Assembly: GCA_034698045.1 (NCBI GenBank)
Contig: JAQGAU010001121.1
Location: 1 to 21,303, forward strand
Source of the DNA: Paramacrobiotus richtersi
Taxonomy: Eukaryota > Tardigrada > Eutardigrada > Parachela > Macrobiotidae
DNA: 21,303 nucleotides
Reading direction: 5' to 3'
The position numbers and the translations under genes were made by a program. How positions within the stretch are numbered: the first letter of the stretch is position 1; the number at the start of each line of letters is the position of its first letter. The notes beneath the pieces were generated by a model. It had not been told where the DNA came from and ran no database searches. It worked only from the letters and a program-made list of their open reading frames with translations. Below are positions 9,906 to 19,895 of the stretch, piece by piece.

Positions 9906-9962
9906 AATATTCCGGAAACGTTACAAGTCTGATCTACGTTTTGCGTTCCTTTCGCGACACCA

Positions 9963-10404
9963 TTTTTATAGATGTTTTGCTGTGTGGCGATGAGTTTGAG
10001 TTACGTGCGTTTGAGATAATATTCTGTAGGTCAATATTAACCAAGTTATCGCAACTTTAGATGCACTTAATTCGAACAAATCAAATATGGAAGCACGCGT
10101 ACGTCACCGGTTCACGCCAGTATGTGGGGTATATTTGCAGATGTTCACCCATAAATAACTAATCAAGATAAACGCTAAACTTGTTTATTTGCGAAAGCTC
10201 CAAATGTAAACATACTTTACAAAAGGCGCAAAACTCAAAGGAAAACGTTGTCCCAGTTGGTGTAAATGAGCATACATCACACAGCGCCGTTGTACCAGAT
10301 CGACGCCGGCAGCTAGCAATTAGAGATAATTGCACTGCCAACTACGCACTTTTACTTACGTTTGTTTACGGGCTCATTGGTTTTTGCTCTAATTTCCGGC
10401 CAGT
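9963..10404 (+). repeat. Repeat R3, left copy (442 bp)
   Basis: It runs from TTTTTATAGATGTTTTG to TTCCGGCCAGT and matches the reverse complement of 20642-21087 over its whole length, at about 90% by eye, with a few small indels. Flanks diverge sharply at both ends. The ends are not inverted repeats of each other, and no target-site duplication or coding frame is evident, so the class is unknown. Small non-LTR, SINE-like or non-autonomous DNA elements are possible. Confidence 0.85.
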
Positions 10405-11021
10405 CCGAGCTTATCTGATCGGATCGGTTCGAAGTTTTCGTCCTTATACGGTGTCTCGGCCCTTGGATTTAATGCGATACTTTTGCTATGCAGATAGTGT
10501 ACTAATTTTTCTACCAGCGCCTGGACATTCGCTGTCAGCGGCAGAAGAAAACTGTTATCAGGGCAGTGTAACAGTGTTCCACCCCATATTCGAAAACAGT
10601 GCTGAGCATCCCATTTGGAGATTCAGAAAACCGTCAGAGGTCAATCATGCCTCTTGCGCCATTTATATCGGCTTCCGCAAGTGTCACTGTACAAAATGTG
10701 TAATACTGAACAGAGAAACACCGGTTCGCATTTCGAAGTCCACCATCGTACAGCTACCTTTCATTACGTGCCTTAGAGGATAGATTAAGCATTTAGCTAT
10801 CCTGTTGTACGGGCGCTCCGGCTCGTACCTAGTTATGTAACTATCCAGTTATTTGCTAATCCTACCGCAAACGGATGGGGCATAATGTCATGTGGGGTGT
10901 GGAACGTTCAGGGAGAACATTCAAGGGGAATGTTTATGTGTGTATATGCCGCCACAGACAGTAACCAGCAAAGCAGACCGCCTACCGATCATGGTCCAGC
11001 AGTTTGGAGGAATACTATACC

Positions 11022-11081
11022 CAGTGGTCGAAAGTGATCATTGGTTGCCTATAGGCAGTCACCGATTACTTTCGACCACTG
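11022..11081. repeat. 60-base near-palindrome (hairpin)
   Basis: A perfect 14-bp terminal stem (CAGTGGTCGAAAGT with ACTTTCGACCACTG) flanks a partly matching 14-bp segment. A perfect central GCCTATAGGC palindrome closes it. The whole can fold into one long, slightly bulged hairpin, like a miniature inverted-repeat element or a microRNA precursor. Confidence 0.8.
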
Positions 11082-11461
11082 AGTCTGCATTGTTGCGCTA
11101 TGTTATTGAGTCTGGAAACTGCGTAATCCAAGTTCAAGCGATCCACCATGTTCCTCGGTGCATAACCAACGCCATTCCCAGAGTAATCAATTTCTTGTAT
11201 AAATTTTGAGCAGAGCACATCAGGTACATCGTCCACATCTTAGCAAGCAGCTAGAAAGGCCATCTGTAACAACGATGATGGATTCATCGGCAGTGGGTTA
11301 ACTCAGATGGTGTCCGAGTTTATCGCGAATGAAATGCTCCATCCGCTACTCCAAAGATGATTCGATAGGTTTCCACATACAGATACTACATGGAAAACAT
11401 AATTCTATGGAAAACACACCTACGAAAAGAGGGCAAATTAAGCTTGAAAGCTGTTTACGGG

Positions 11462-11575
11462 CCTGTGATATGCATTTGCCCTTTGGATAATCTCTAGCCA
11501 ACGATAACGTGTCTGCGAAACAACCGCCCGCAAAAATCGATAAGCCATTACGGTAATCAAATGGGATCGCGGGTT
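11462..11575 (+). repeat. Dispersed repeat family R1, copy c
   Basis: It carries TGCATTTGCCCTT, GATAATCTCTAGC, CGTGTCTGCGAAACAACCG and AAAAATCGATAAGCCATTA, in register with the copies at 3028 and 4940. It accounts for the downstream third of the minus-strand frame at 11872-11438. Confidence 0.65.
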
Positions 11576-12065
11576 GTTCTGATCAATAGAAAATAAAATT
11601 GGGGGAAATACATGATATAATTCAAAGGCAGCAAACATGGTTCGCTTTGCAGACTGCTCCAACAATTCTTCTCTCAAACGACACCCGCATTGTAGGTCCA
11701 GAGATGTATATATAGTACTGACGCTCCTTGGTACTATTTTTTCTCGTTCCTTCACCGATATTCCTCGTACTGAGCCTATTTCAGCAAGGTAATAATAGTA
11801 AGCATCTTTGTAATACTTTACACTTTGTTTGTAGCCATGAAAGCCGACGAATCTGAGCTGCTTCGGAGACACTTATTTTCATCTTCGTGTGTTCGTTTTT
11901 GTCAAAGAAAAATAGTCTGTTGTACTACACTTTAGTACAAAGAGAGGTTGATTTGCATGGCGAAGAACTCTTCAGAAGGTAAGTTTTGTAACTGACGATC
12001 GTCTATTCGATCGTATCGGCTCAGAAAGACCACACACTTCTGAGGCACACAGGCTTAGCCGCTTA

Positions 12066-12170
12066 GGTGGTACTGGTACACAATTGTCGAAAGTGTTTCT
12101 CTGACTTTTTGTCCTTTCGAGCAGTAACTGCTAACGGCGTCGCTGCGTAATTGCATAGGACGATGGTGGG
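12066..12170 (+). repeat. Dispersed repeat family R2, copy 2
   Basis: It aligns with 6598-6705 through TTCTCTGACTTTTTGTCCTTTC, AGTAACTGCTAAC and ATAGGACGATGG. Similarity may extend weakly to about 12225. On the minus strand a 63-codon frame (12254-12063) contains FPDLTKLY followed by IIP. This faintly recalls the C-terminal dimerisation region of hAT transposases, where FPxLxxLY is followed by IP, so R2 may be a decayed hAT-type fragment. Confidence 0.5.
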
Positions 12171-12619
12171 TCTGGGTCCTTGTACGTAAGGGATGATATC
12201 AGCTTGTGCATACAGCTTGGTCAAGTCTGGAAACATCGACTGTAGATGGCGCATGCGAATTGCGATGTATGACTACGAACAATAATTGGCTATTAATAAC
12301 ACACGAAAAGGTGGTAATCGTCAGACTTGCCATTAGACTATCTATACAGCCATTACTCAATCAGCGACAAAGCATTAAACACTGCGCAGTGAAAATCCGC
12401 AAACATTTCAAAAGCGTGCCACTTTCTAACATCGAAAAATGCCCGAGAATTCGAAATAACACAGCTCCGTGCCAACTGTGCCAGCGCAGGTACAGTAGGA
12501 TTATGTTTTTGCAATTGGGATTCATGTTTTCTCGTTTTGATATTCGATGAGTAAAAGTCAAAAAAAAGTAAAAGCCACCCATGATTACCTACGTTATGGT
12601 GAAACTAACAAACGAAAGA

Positions 12620-12647
12620 TTTTACCATAACCTACGTTATGGTAAAA
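12620..12647. repeat. Perfect 12-bp hairpin with a four-base loop
   Basis: TTTTACCATAAC and GTTATGGTAAAA pair perfectly around CTAC. A direct partial copy, ACCTACGTTATGGT, lies 42 bases upstream at 12588. No T-run or gene end suggests a terminator. Confidence 0.8.
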
Positions 12648-13051
12648 ATGGTCTCAAGTACAGTCAACCACTCAACGTATCTGGCTATCTGCAAGCACAC
12701 GTTTCAGAGTTGGAAAACCGATCAGGAATCACAGACGTTTGCTTCTTTTACAACGGCACATTGACCTTGCGCCGCTATATTGCCGTTGTACGGAATAAGT
12801 TTGCAAATGTACACCGCAGCACCAGAGCCACATTACGAATGCTGCAAACATAAGCATTAGATTCCTGTTCAAAGTATGACAAGTTGACAACCCGTACGTT
12901 TGCAGCAAATACATGTAATTAACAAAGCAGCTAGTCAGAAGCTTAAAATTGGTTGGTGTAGTTAAACTTTATGGAAGGTAGTACAAAGTGTGACTGAATG
13001 TCCGTTGCAAAACTGTCTAATGACGACTGTCCGGATTTTTCAGAGCGCTGT

Positions 13052-13100
13052 AACCGCGGGAAACACAAGAACGAAAAAATCAATAAGGATTAAAGTAATC
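13052..13100 (+). repeat. Probable diverged R1 fragment
   Basis: CCGCGGGAAACACAAGAACG followed by AAAAAATCAATAAG and TAATCGG resembles the R1 core (AACAACCGCG, AAAAATCGATAAG, TAATCCGG). The match is short and could be partly chance. Confidence 0.35.
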
Positions 13101-13164
13101 GGATTTGTTCATCAAAAAGCTTTTAACCAAATCAAAGTATAACCTTTTAACACATAATTCATGG

Positions 13165-13314
13165 ATGATGGAGCACAGCAAGTTGAGGTTGATCATTCCG
13201 CAGCCACAACACACTGTGCATGTACCTGTTGTGTTGTCGCACGAAAGCCTTCTGCATGCGCATCGATGCCGACAAGGGCTCGTCAAAGTCGGGATTTACA
13301 CCACCCTTGCTAAG
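13165..13314 (+). other. Orphan open stretch ending at a splice donor
   Basis: A 50-codon stretch starts at an ATG and ends at CTAAG|GTAAGG. Its end, LLHAHRCRQGLVKVGIYTTLAKVR, loosely resembles the H2C2 zinc-binding segment before a retrotransposon integrase, where AH...GHLG and TLxKLR are typical, but the second His is missing. It is either a retroelement relic or an exon of an unknown gene. Confidence 0.25.
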
Positions 13315-13598
13315 GTAAGGTCCTCTTGCCTAATTGTGACCAGATACTCTGTATAACATAAACCATGTAATTTACAGAATGATGTAGTGTAAGTCCAGGT
13401 AGGCAGAGAACACATTCGGGATGGGAATACAACGGCGCACCGCCATTTGGATCGACTTCACCTTGTCAGGGATTTGTCTCGCCGTTGCTGCTGACTGTTG
13501 CGTATGGATACCCACACCTTCACAGGAATTGTGCAGTTTCCGGGATGACAGAATGTTTTCAGCCATTACGGTAACTGAACAATTGCACTGAAGAACAG

Positions 13599-13778
13599 GC
13601 TTTCATCGGACCCCATACTATACTATGCCGTATGTGGACTATGGAGGAGCTGGCAGTTTTTGGCTGCGGTTGACAACAATATCCAACCGGGTAATACGAG
13701 TTACGCTGGTCAATCAAAGACAAGCATTCTACAGCACTACTGTTGTTAAAAACGGTATGCATATTCACTATTCATTCG
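13599..13778 (+). other. Possible internal exon of an unknown gene
   Basis: This is a 180-nt open stretch between an acceptor-like GAAGAACAG and a strong donor, TTCG|GTAAGT. Phase is 1 at both ends, as in shuffled domain exons. The translation alternates beta-strand-like segments (SFWLRLTT, VIRVTLVN, FYSTTVVKNG). No family is recognised and no partner exon could be joined with confidence. Confidence 0.3.
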
Positions 13779-14710
13779 GTAAGTGGTCCGGACTGAATTC
13801 AAACAGATCTAAACTACCCTAGGAATCTTACAATTAATCTTGGGAATACATACGTTTATACTGTCGTAACCGTGAAGATAATACGATTAACTGTGCGACG
13901 AAAGCCTGGACAGTAAGAATTAAATCAAAAGGTTCTTGGAGCCAAAGTTGGGCACCGTTAATCACGCGCGAATCTGCCAAGTAAAAGTGGAATATTGAGC
14001 AGAAGTGGAGTGACTGAACAGCAAACTGCTAAACGTTTGTACAAAAAACTACGGTGCGGTGGTTTCCCTTTTCCCATGCAAACGACTTTCTAACTAACAA
14101 CTGCCTCAGTAATATTGTACCGAACAAAACTGGCTTTCTTTCTGAATCTTTCTGTGCAGTTTTCTCAGTTGATAGATCTGACCTTTCGGTCGAGTGGCGT
14201 TCAGAGAGTCGCTTCACTACCGATCGAGGCATTCCTTCAGGATCTATCCCACTGTCCGTACAATACAGCATATTGCGATTTTGCGCATTAGGCTGATTGA
14301 ACGCATCACGTCGTCACTGATCTGATGTATTGACGACTTGACTCTCTTCGTGTTAGGTCGCAACGGCTGCCACAACCGCATTTAGTGTTCCTTTGCTTAG
14401 CCTGCACTCCACATTATACATACAATCTATCTGTACAGTATCGTACATTCCTACTAGACTGCCAGTGTTTGAATAAATCATACCACCACATTCACCCAAG
14501 TCTGTACACACCTGTAACCAGAGCAAATAGTTCTATGGGAAGCACAGTAAACATTGCTGCATACGGTAGACAAACATAGTAGACACAGTTAGCACAGCAC
14601 ATTTAAAGACAGAGCGGAAACTGACAGGGAGCAGAAAAGCACGTAAAGGCTTTATAATATTATTACAAAGCATATCGGGAGGGACATCTAACAATCCAAA
14701 GCAGCAAAAC
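13779..14710. other. Gene-free region downstream of the astacin-like gene
   Basis: The mirrored 80-codon frames at 14029-14296 and the short frame at 14385-14579 carry no motif. The part next to 14710 should be the 3' UTR of the minus-strand astacin-like gene. Confidence 0.35.
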
Positions 14711-16876
14711 TCATGCGATATCAGTGCGATTGCTAAAGTTGCCGACAGCGGCCAATAAGTTGGTAAGTGGACTGCTCTGTCCCGGCGTTTTGACGGAGGA
14801 GAGGAGGTTTATCCAATTGGAGAGATCCTCATTGGTGATCCCGACCACGTTGATCCAGTTGATCGCCGTGCCGTTGCTTCCACTCGTCTCCGTTGTAGGA
14901 TGCTGAGGGATGAAGGTTTCGGATGGTATATGGTCCAGGGACTTGTCGTTGGACGGGAAATGGCTCTCCAGACTGTTCATGTGTCCAGTCTCCCCGCTTT
15001 CCACGGGAACAAGAGGAATTGCGTTCGGGAATCTCAGAGATTCTCTGTCGATTCAGAACAAATTGGTATACGACTACAGAAAGTGATTCAACTGGATTCA
15101 CTACGTCAAGGGCAAATTCTTTGCCATAAATACTGTATTATATATAGCTGTAAGCCTTATTATTGTTTAGAATAGCCAGAACATCGTAACAAGGCCAAGA
15201 ATGATGTGAACGCGAATGTTTGATTCTCGCTTACTGGGAAAATGTTAGGAGCCGAAAGTACAAAGCTCAATCGCAGTCACAAAGGACACGACCACTACTA
15301 GATCAGAATGTATGATGTTTATATGAAGTGGTTACTTACGTGATGCGGTTGTCTGATTCACCCAGTGGCGGGGTCGGACTGGGAGGGTCAATTGGCGCCG
15401 GTGTCACCGTGGTTGTACGAAGTGTGACAGTAGACGTGTCGGTCGTATCTTCGGTTGCCGGTGTAGCTGGTGTCGTGACAGTCGTATCACTGGGCCCGGT
15501 TGTCGCAGTCGTATCACTGGACGTCGAATCGCTTGACCCGGTGGCAGTAGTAGTGCCAGGGGACGTTGAATCGTTTGGCCCGTTTGTAGCAATCGTGCCA
15601 CTGGACGTTGCATCGCTGGGAGCGCTTGTCGCTGTCGTAGCCACGGTGGTGTCCGTTGTCGGCTGACTGCACATACTCGGACTGCAGCCCAATGTGGAGT
15701 ACATAGTGGCAATCCCGAAACAGTCCCCGTAACTGAGAAGATTACGCCGGGTCGTGCTGATTGGATCGCCCGACAGCGTGCTCAACAAACGGGTACCGTT
15801 TCGTGTGTATCTATCTAGATCCAGCATGGTGATGGATTCCAGATCTACAGGAGTACCCAGGGTTTCGATGTTGCGTTCGTGGTAAGGGCGCAGCAGGTTG
15901 AGGGTGACCAGTTCTACAATGATTCGCGTTTACCGGGAATTCCTCTTTCATGAGCGGTAATGATAAAACATATGGCGAAAGTTGTGCTTACCAGGGCGAA
16001 TGTTGTCCGGGTGTGTGCGGATGTAGTTGGCACGATCTGGCCGGTTGTATTCGTTGCGCAAACCCAGAACATTGACCAGATACTTGGCGACTTCGCGGAC
16101 AGTGTCCAAGCAGCCAAAAGCGCCGTTATGCAGCACCAGCTTCTGGCCACGCCCGCGACCGCGAAGTGCGCGACCGGGAAAGGAGAAGCAGGTTGTTGTT
16201 GGTATTCTACAGATACAACAATCCAGTTATTGTTAAACAACACTTACTCAAAAAATAATACATGTCGTCTCTTTTCGATCATATGTATATAGATCACACT
16301 AAAATACACGTCATATAATTACCCGTCGTTTAAAGTTTTGGCAAGGTAGAGATGATCCCGCCCTTCATCCCGATCGGGGTCGTATAAGCGGAAGCGAATA
16401 CACTGGTTGAGTTCGGTAGAAATCTGGCTCATTGCTTGGAATATCGTCGACAGTTCCTTCATATCTAAAAACCACCTTTCTGACGTCAGCTCATATTACT
16501 CGCTGAACTTAAGCACATTACTGAGCGAACAACAAGGGATACCAAATTGTCGGAACAGTAAAGGTCACGCACCGTAGCCCGCAGCCTCATCGGCGGCCAG
16601 TCGGAAAGGAATATCTCGCGGCTGCAGCCACAGACTGAATCCCATCTGCCGGTTGACGGTGAAGCGTTGCGTGATCGTCAGTACTTTCTCTTTGGTCAAT
16701 GGGGCGGGATGGTGGCGGTTGAAGGGCGTCTGGCGCGGCATGGAGCGGTAGGCCCGATTCGGGAGGAATATCCGGCCGTCTTCCAGCCTGCTGATCGTGG
16801 TGGCATTCGTAATCGTTGTTCCTATTACCACAATCACCGCAAATACTGCTAAAATGACGGACGTTTTCGCTGTCAT
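14711..16876 (-). CDS. Secreted astacin-fold pseudoprotease with a mucin-like tail
   Basis: Five exons keep phase throughout: 16876-16573, 16464-16323, 16206-15992, 15913-15340 and 15044-14711, for 522 residues. The last acceptor could instead be a few bases downstream. Residues 1-25 are a signal peptide. The astacin domain covers about 75-297: IPFRL (IPY), AMSQIS...CIRF, CFSFPGR, GC, RPDR and NI, then a C-terminal RNLLSYGD...GC. The four astacin cysteines are present (123, 155, 181, 297), expected to pair 123-297 and 155-181. The zinc motif HExxHxxGxxHE reads KYLVNVLGLRNE (190-201), so all three His and the catalytic Glu are gone. The Met-turn SIMHY reads SITML (247-251). Residues about 304-412 are Thr/Ser/Pro-rich and probably O-glycosylated; the last 110 residues are polar with short hydrophobic patches. 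Proteolysis is not expected; an extracellular binding or inhibitory role is inferred. The first ATG is at 16876. Confidence 0.85.
15477..15650 (-). repeat. 42-bp tandem repeats encoding the Thr/Ser-rich tail
   Basis: GGACGT(C/T)G(A/C)ATCG recurs at 15519, 15561 and 15603, exactly 42 bases apart, with diverged flanking units. Each unit encodes 14 residues of the type SDSTSSDTTATTGP. The in-frame period points to expansion by slippage or unequal exchange, and copy number may vary between alleles. Confidence 0.75.
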
Positions 16877-18042
16877 CTTCAAGCCTGATCAACTGCATAC
16901 AAATGTCACCAGACTATTCGAGAGCTGGGTCTGAATAACTGGCAGTGGTCAACCGTTTGACAGATGATTATGATAACATCATAATGGAGATTGTGTCTAT
17001 CCGCCAGCTCCCCGTGTAAGGTTTAGGTTAGCAGTGTGCCAATACACATTGCACGTTGTCCGTTGATTTAAGCGCATGAATGTCTGCGCAACGCCTGTTA
17101 ATTTAATAGCGTGCTGAAACGCACAAGAATGTCCACAAAGGAAGGACATGTTTGCCGTAACAGACTAATGTCTAGCAGAAAGTTTGTTAAGCAGCAACAG
17201 TTATGCTGGGTTACCTGTTAGTTTCTGTTAAGCCTCATGGTAATATATGCATCACAATGAGCTAGTGTATTGAAGCTACCTCAAGCAGCAAAAAAGTGTA
17301 AATATAAAAAACCAAAATCATTAAAGTACGAAATCAGACAAGTGTTTTGTTATATCGTAATCTGGAGACATTTACACACACATACAGTATACGTACATGT
17401 ATACTCGAATACTTTAATTTTTGTTCGAGGACCATTGCATCACTGCTGATGAGATACTACAGTAGTGAAACATTGAAAAACAAGAAAACATCTTCCATCT
17501 CCTTAGTTGCGTATACCTATACGTATACTCATATGTGAAACGTGCCTACGTGTGCATGTTATCACGGTACTGTCTAATGTGTTGTGGCGTAAGTGGAAAG
17601 CCTGGAATGCATCTGACGGTAAAGTGTTAAACTGAGCAGATATTTCAGTTGCGTCTGTTCTTTCGATAAAACAATGCACTCCCTAGACCGTAGGCAGTAC
17701 GTGGGAGTGCGTCGGAGCATTTCCGTAGCCCCTTACATCCGCAAACGCAGTAAATCAGCGGGACACATACGTAGCTGTTAAGTAAATGAGCTGAAATCCA
17801 CATTTCATGAACAGGAGGCAATCTGCCCAATTAGTGTAAAATACACGCTATCTTTTATCCTGGGATCGACGAGCAGGTATGCGAAAAGGGATGTGCCACC
17901 TAAGCGTGAGCGGGGCAGATACCGACCCACAAAAACATTTCCCCAAAGTCGCAACCGGAAGTTTCCCGGTGGGTATGCAGCATTAGGTGTTCACACGCAC
18001 TCACGAGAAATCATTCTTGTTATAAGAAGATAGAATTATGAT
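16877..18042. other. Intergenic region upstream of the astacin-like gene
   Basis: No convincing exon is visible. The segment nearest 16877 should hold the promoter and 5' UTR of the minus-strand astacin-like gene. Around 17370-17535 there is alternating purine-pyrimidine sequence (ACACACATACAGTATACGTA, TATACCTATACGTATA), which is low complexity. Short frames at 17347-17538 and 17645-17830 show no motif. Confidence 0.4.
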
Positions 18043-18480
18043 CGAATGATCCGTCGCACAACGTGATTCACCGGTTTGCACTTTCCGGCTGATATCGTCT
18101 TGCCGGCAAAGTGTCCTTTCTAGTCTAGGATCCGTAACTTTTATTAGCCAGCCAGTCTTTTTACTGCCGAATGATCCATCGCACAGAGTGATTCAGCGGT
18201 CTGCATTTCTCGGCTGCTGTCGTCTTCCTGGCAAGCGTCCTTTTCAATCTTGGATCCGTTACTTTTATAATAAGCCTTCTCATTGCCGAATGATCCATCG
18301 CACAGAGTGATTCACCGGTTTGCACTTTTCGGCTGGCATCCTGTTATCGACGAAGTGTCCTTTTTATCTTGGATGCGAGACTTGCATTAGTAATTAGTAG
18401 ATTCACCGAATGATCTATGGTGGTCCATCCACGGTGACGCACAGAGTGATTCACCGGTTTGCATTCTGCGGCAGCGGTCA
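18043..18480 (+). repeat. Four tandem units of about 120 bp upstream of the GPCR
   Basis: Units start with CGAATGATC at 18043, 18168, 18287 and 18407 (periods 125, 119, 120). Each contains CGCACA(G/A)(A/C)GTGATTCA, GCGG or CCGGT(T/C)TGCA and CGGC. The first three continue through GTCCTTT and TCT(A/T)GGAT(C/G)CG to an AT-rich end. The last unit has about 22 extra bases after CGAATGATC and runs into the 5' region of the GPCR, ending some 65 bases before its ATG. Confidence 0.85.
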
Positions 18481-18542
18481 ACTTGGTCCGGGTAGAAGGT
18501 CAGTTTTTTCGGAAATTTCTATCCGTGCCAATACTTGACACG

Positions 18543-19895
18543 ATGTCTAACATAAGCAGCGTTAGTCCAATGTGGAACATCTCATTCACCAGCCAGTTTC
18601 ACCCGCACAACTGGCCCCTTCTCCAGGCCTTCTGCGGCCTAGCTGGCACCCTCCTGGTAACCCTCGTCGTCCTCTACACCCTGGCCATCCTGACGATGCT
18701 CCGCCGGCCCGACATCCTCTTGGGCTCGCGCGTCCTCCTGCTGCACCAGCTCATAATTGAGGCGCAGATGACCAGCTTCTACTGGCCAACCAACGCTCTC
18801 TTTCTCCAGTTCATCTTCACCCGCCCGACACCCGCTGCCACAACATTCTGCCGACACTTCACCTACGGCTTCATGATCACATTGACCGCCATCTGGTGGG
18901 GCCTGCTGATGATCGCACTCAACCGCTTCATCGCCGTGGTGCGACCCCATCAGTACCGGCAGTGGGTCACCCGTCCCGCCCTCGCCGTCCAGATTGCCAC
19001 GCCCTGGGCGGTTGGTATCCTAGCGATGTTCTACCACTACGTTGGGGGGGACGGGGGGTTCATGTTTGCGGCCAGCACCCGCGGGTGCCACGTCCCGCAA
19101 GGGGCGGGGCTTGTCGTAACCAGTGTCTTCTACAGCTACCTCCCGTTGGCGGTGATCTGCCTGTTGTATATGGCCCTCTTCTTGGTGGTGTGGCGGAACA
19201 ATCGGCTGCGAAAAGTAAAGGTGGCCAGTGGGGAGCAGCGTCAGTCGACCAGGCGACGGGTCGGTCTGGCCAAGATGCTCTTTGCCGTCTCGCTGGTGCA
19301 TTGTGTCTGCTTTATCACGGTGCCAGTTTTGTACAGTATCGTGCCGGATATGCCAGTCAAAATTCCTATTGTGCGCCAGTGGGCGAATTTGGTTACCTAT
19401 GTGGGATACCTTTCCACACCGGTATGTATGAACTGGTAGAAGAAATGCATACGGTGATCTGATGGAAACATCGCGACACCAGTCTGATGTTACACAATAA
19501 GACGCACACATACCCTATTTACATTATCACTTATCGGTATTAAACTAACAACATGGGTGTTAATAGAGTGGCAATGAAAGAAAAAAGTTTCCTTTTTAAA
19601 AACACAACTTAGAGACATGTGTTTTTTGTCGAAGACAGCAAGAGCATTCGCATGCACATATATCGTTGTACTGCTGGTGTAGTGAACGAATGCCGTTTGA
19701 TATTGAGCTGATAAATGTGTAATTGAACAGACGTCGGTGTTTATCATGAATCAAGACTACCGGCAAGCGGCGTGGGACTTGCTGCGGTGCCGGGAAGCGG
19801 CCTCATTAGACCAACTACAGGCACGCGATACCACCTACGTTCGGACCCGACCAGCCGCGCCCGTTCCCTCCGGATCCATCCACGGACAAGGATAA
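18543..19895 (+). CDS. Rhodopsin-family G-protein-coupled receptor, divergent orphan
   Basis: Exon 1 (18543-19421) and exon 2 (19731-19895) join in phase 0 across a 309-nt intron (ACACCG|GTATGT, TTGAACAG|ACG), giving 347 residues. The join restores TM7 and helix 8. The short N-terminus has two N-glycosylation sites (N3, N12). Seven hydrophobic segments lie at about 25-52, 60-80, 103-133, 146-166, 189-217, 241-264 and 276-299. Cys103 (TM3) and Cys182 (extracellular loop 2) form the usual disulfide pair. DRY reads NRF (127-129), the CWxP region ends ITVP without Trp, and NPxxY reads TPTSV (292-296), with the downstream N-QDYR of helix 8 at the normal spacing. Cys313 is a palmitoylation candidate. 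TM1 lacks the usual GN and TM2 the usual LAxxD. Ligand and G protein cannot be told. The first in-frame ATG is 18543; the frame is open further upstream, but only into the tandem repeat. Confidence 0.88.

Larger units (their letters stand above)
10405..12580. other. Gene-poor region with orphan frames, a hairpin and repeats
   Basis: Plus frames ending at 10783 and 11209 and a minus frame at 11872-11438 are the longest here. The first begins inside repeat R3, the second spans a palindrome, and the third ends inside repeat R1. None shows a family motif. I regard them as unproven; the minus frame's upstream half (11872-11580, with a KYYKDAYYYYLAE stretch) is the most exon-like. Confidence 0.35.

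Noticed and set aside
10181-10783. 200-codon plus-strand gene
   Set aside because: It starts with a non-ATG codon inside repeat R3, and the corresponding frame is not preserved in the right-hand copy.
11438-11872. 144-codon minus-strand gene
   Set aside because: Its downstream third is dispersed repeat R1, the rest has no motif, signal peptide or supporting splice structure.
13165-13314. Firm call of a retrotransposon integrase zinc domain
   Set aside because: Only a loose H...TLAKVR resemblance; the second zinc His and all other integrase or reverse transcriptase motifs are missing nearby.
16874-16882. Start of the astacin-like protein two codons upstream of 16876
   Set aside because: The upstream codon is TTG; the ATG at 16876 precedes a standard signal peptide.
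18459-18542. Longer N-terminus for the GPCR beginning upstream of 18543
   Set aside because: The upstream frame opens with TTG inside the tandem repeat; the first ATG is at 18543 and gives a normal short receptor N-terminus.
18639-18950. Long antisense and alternate frames across the GPCR exon (also 19020-19511 and 18896-19462)
   Set aside because: They are shadows caused by the GC-rich third positions of the receptor gene.
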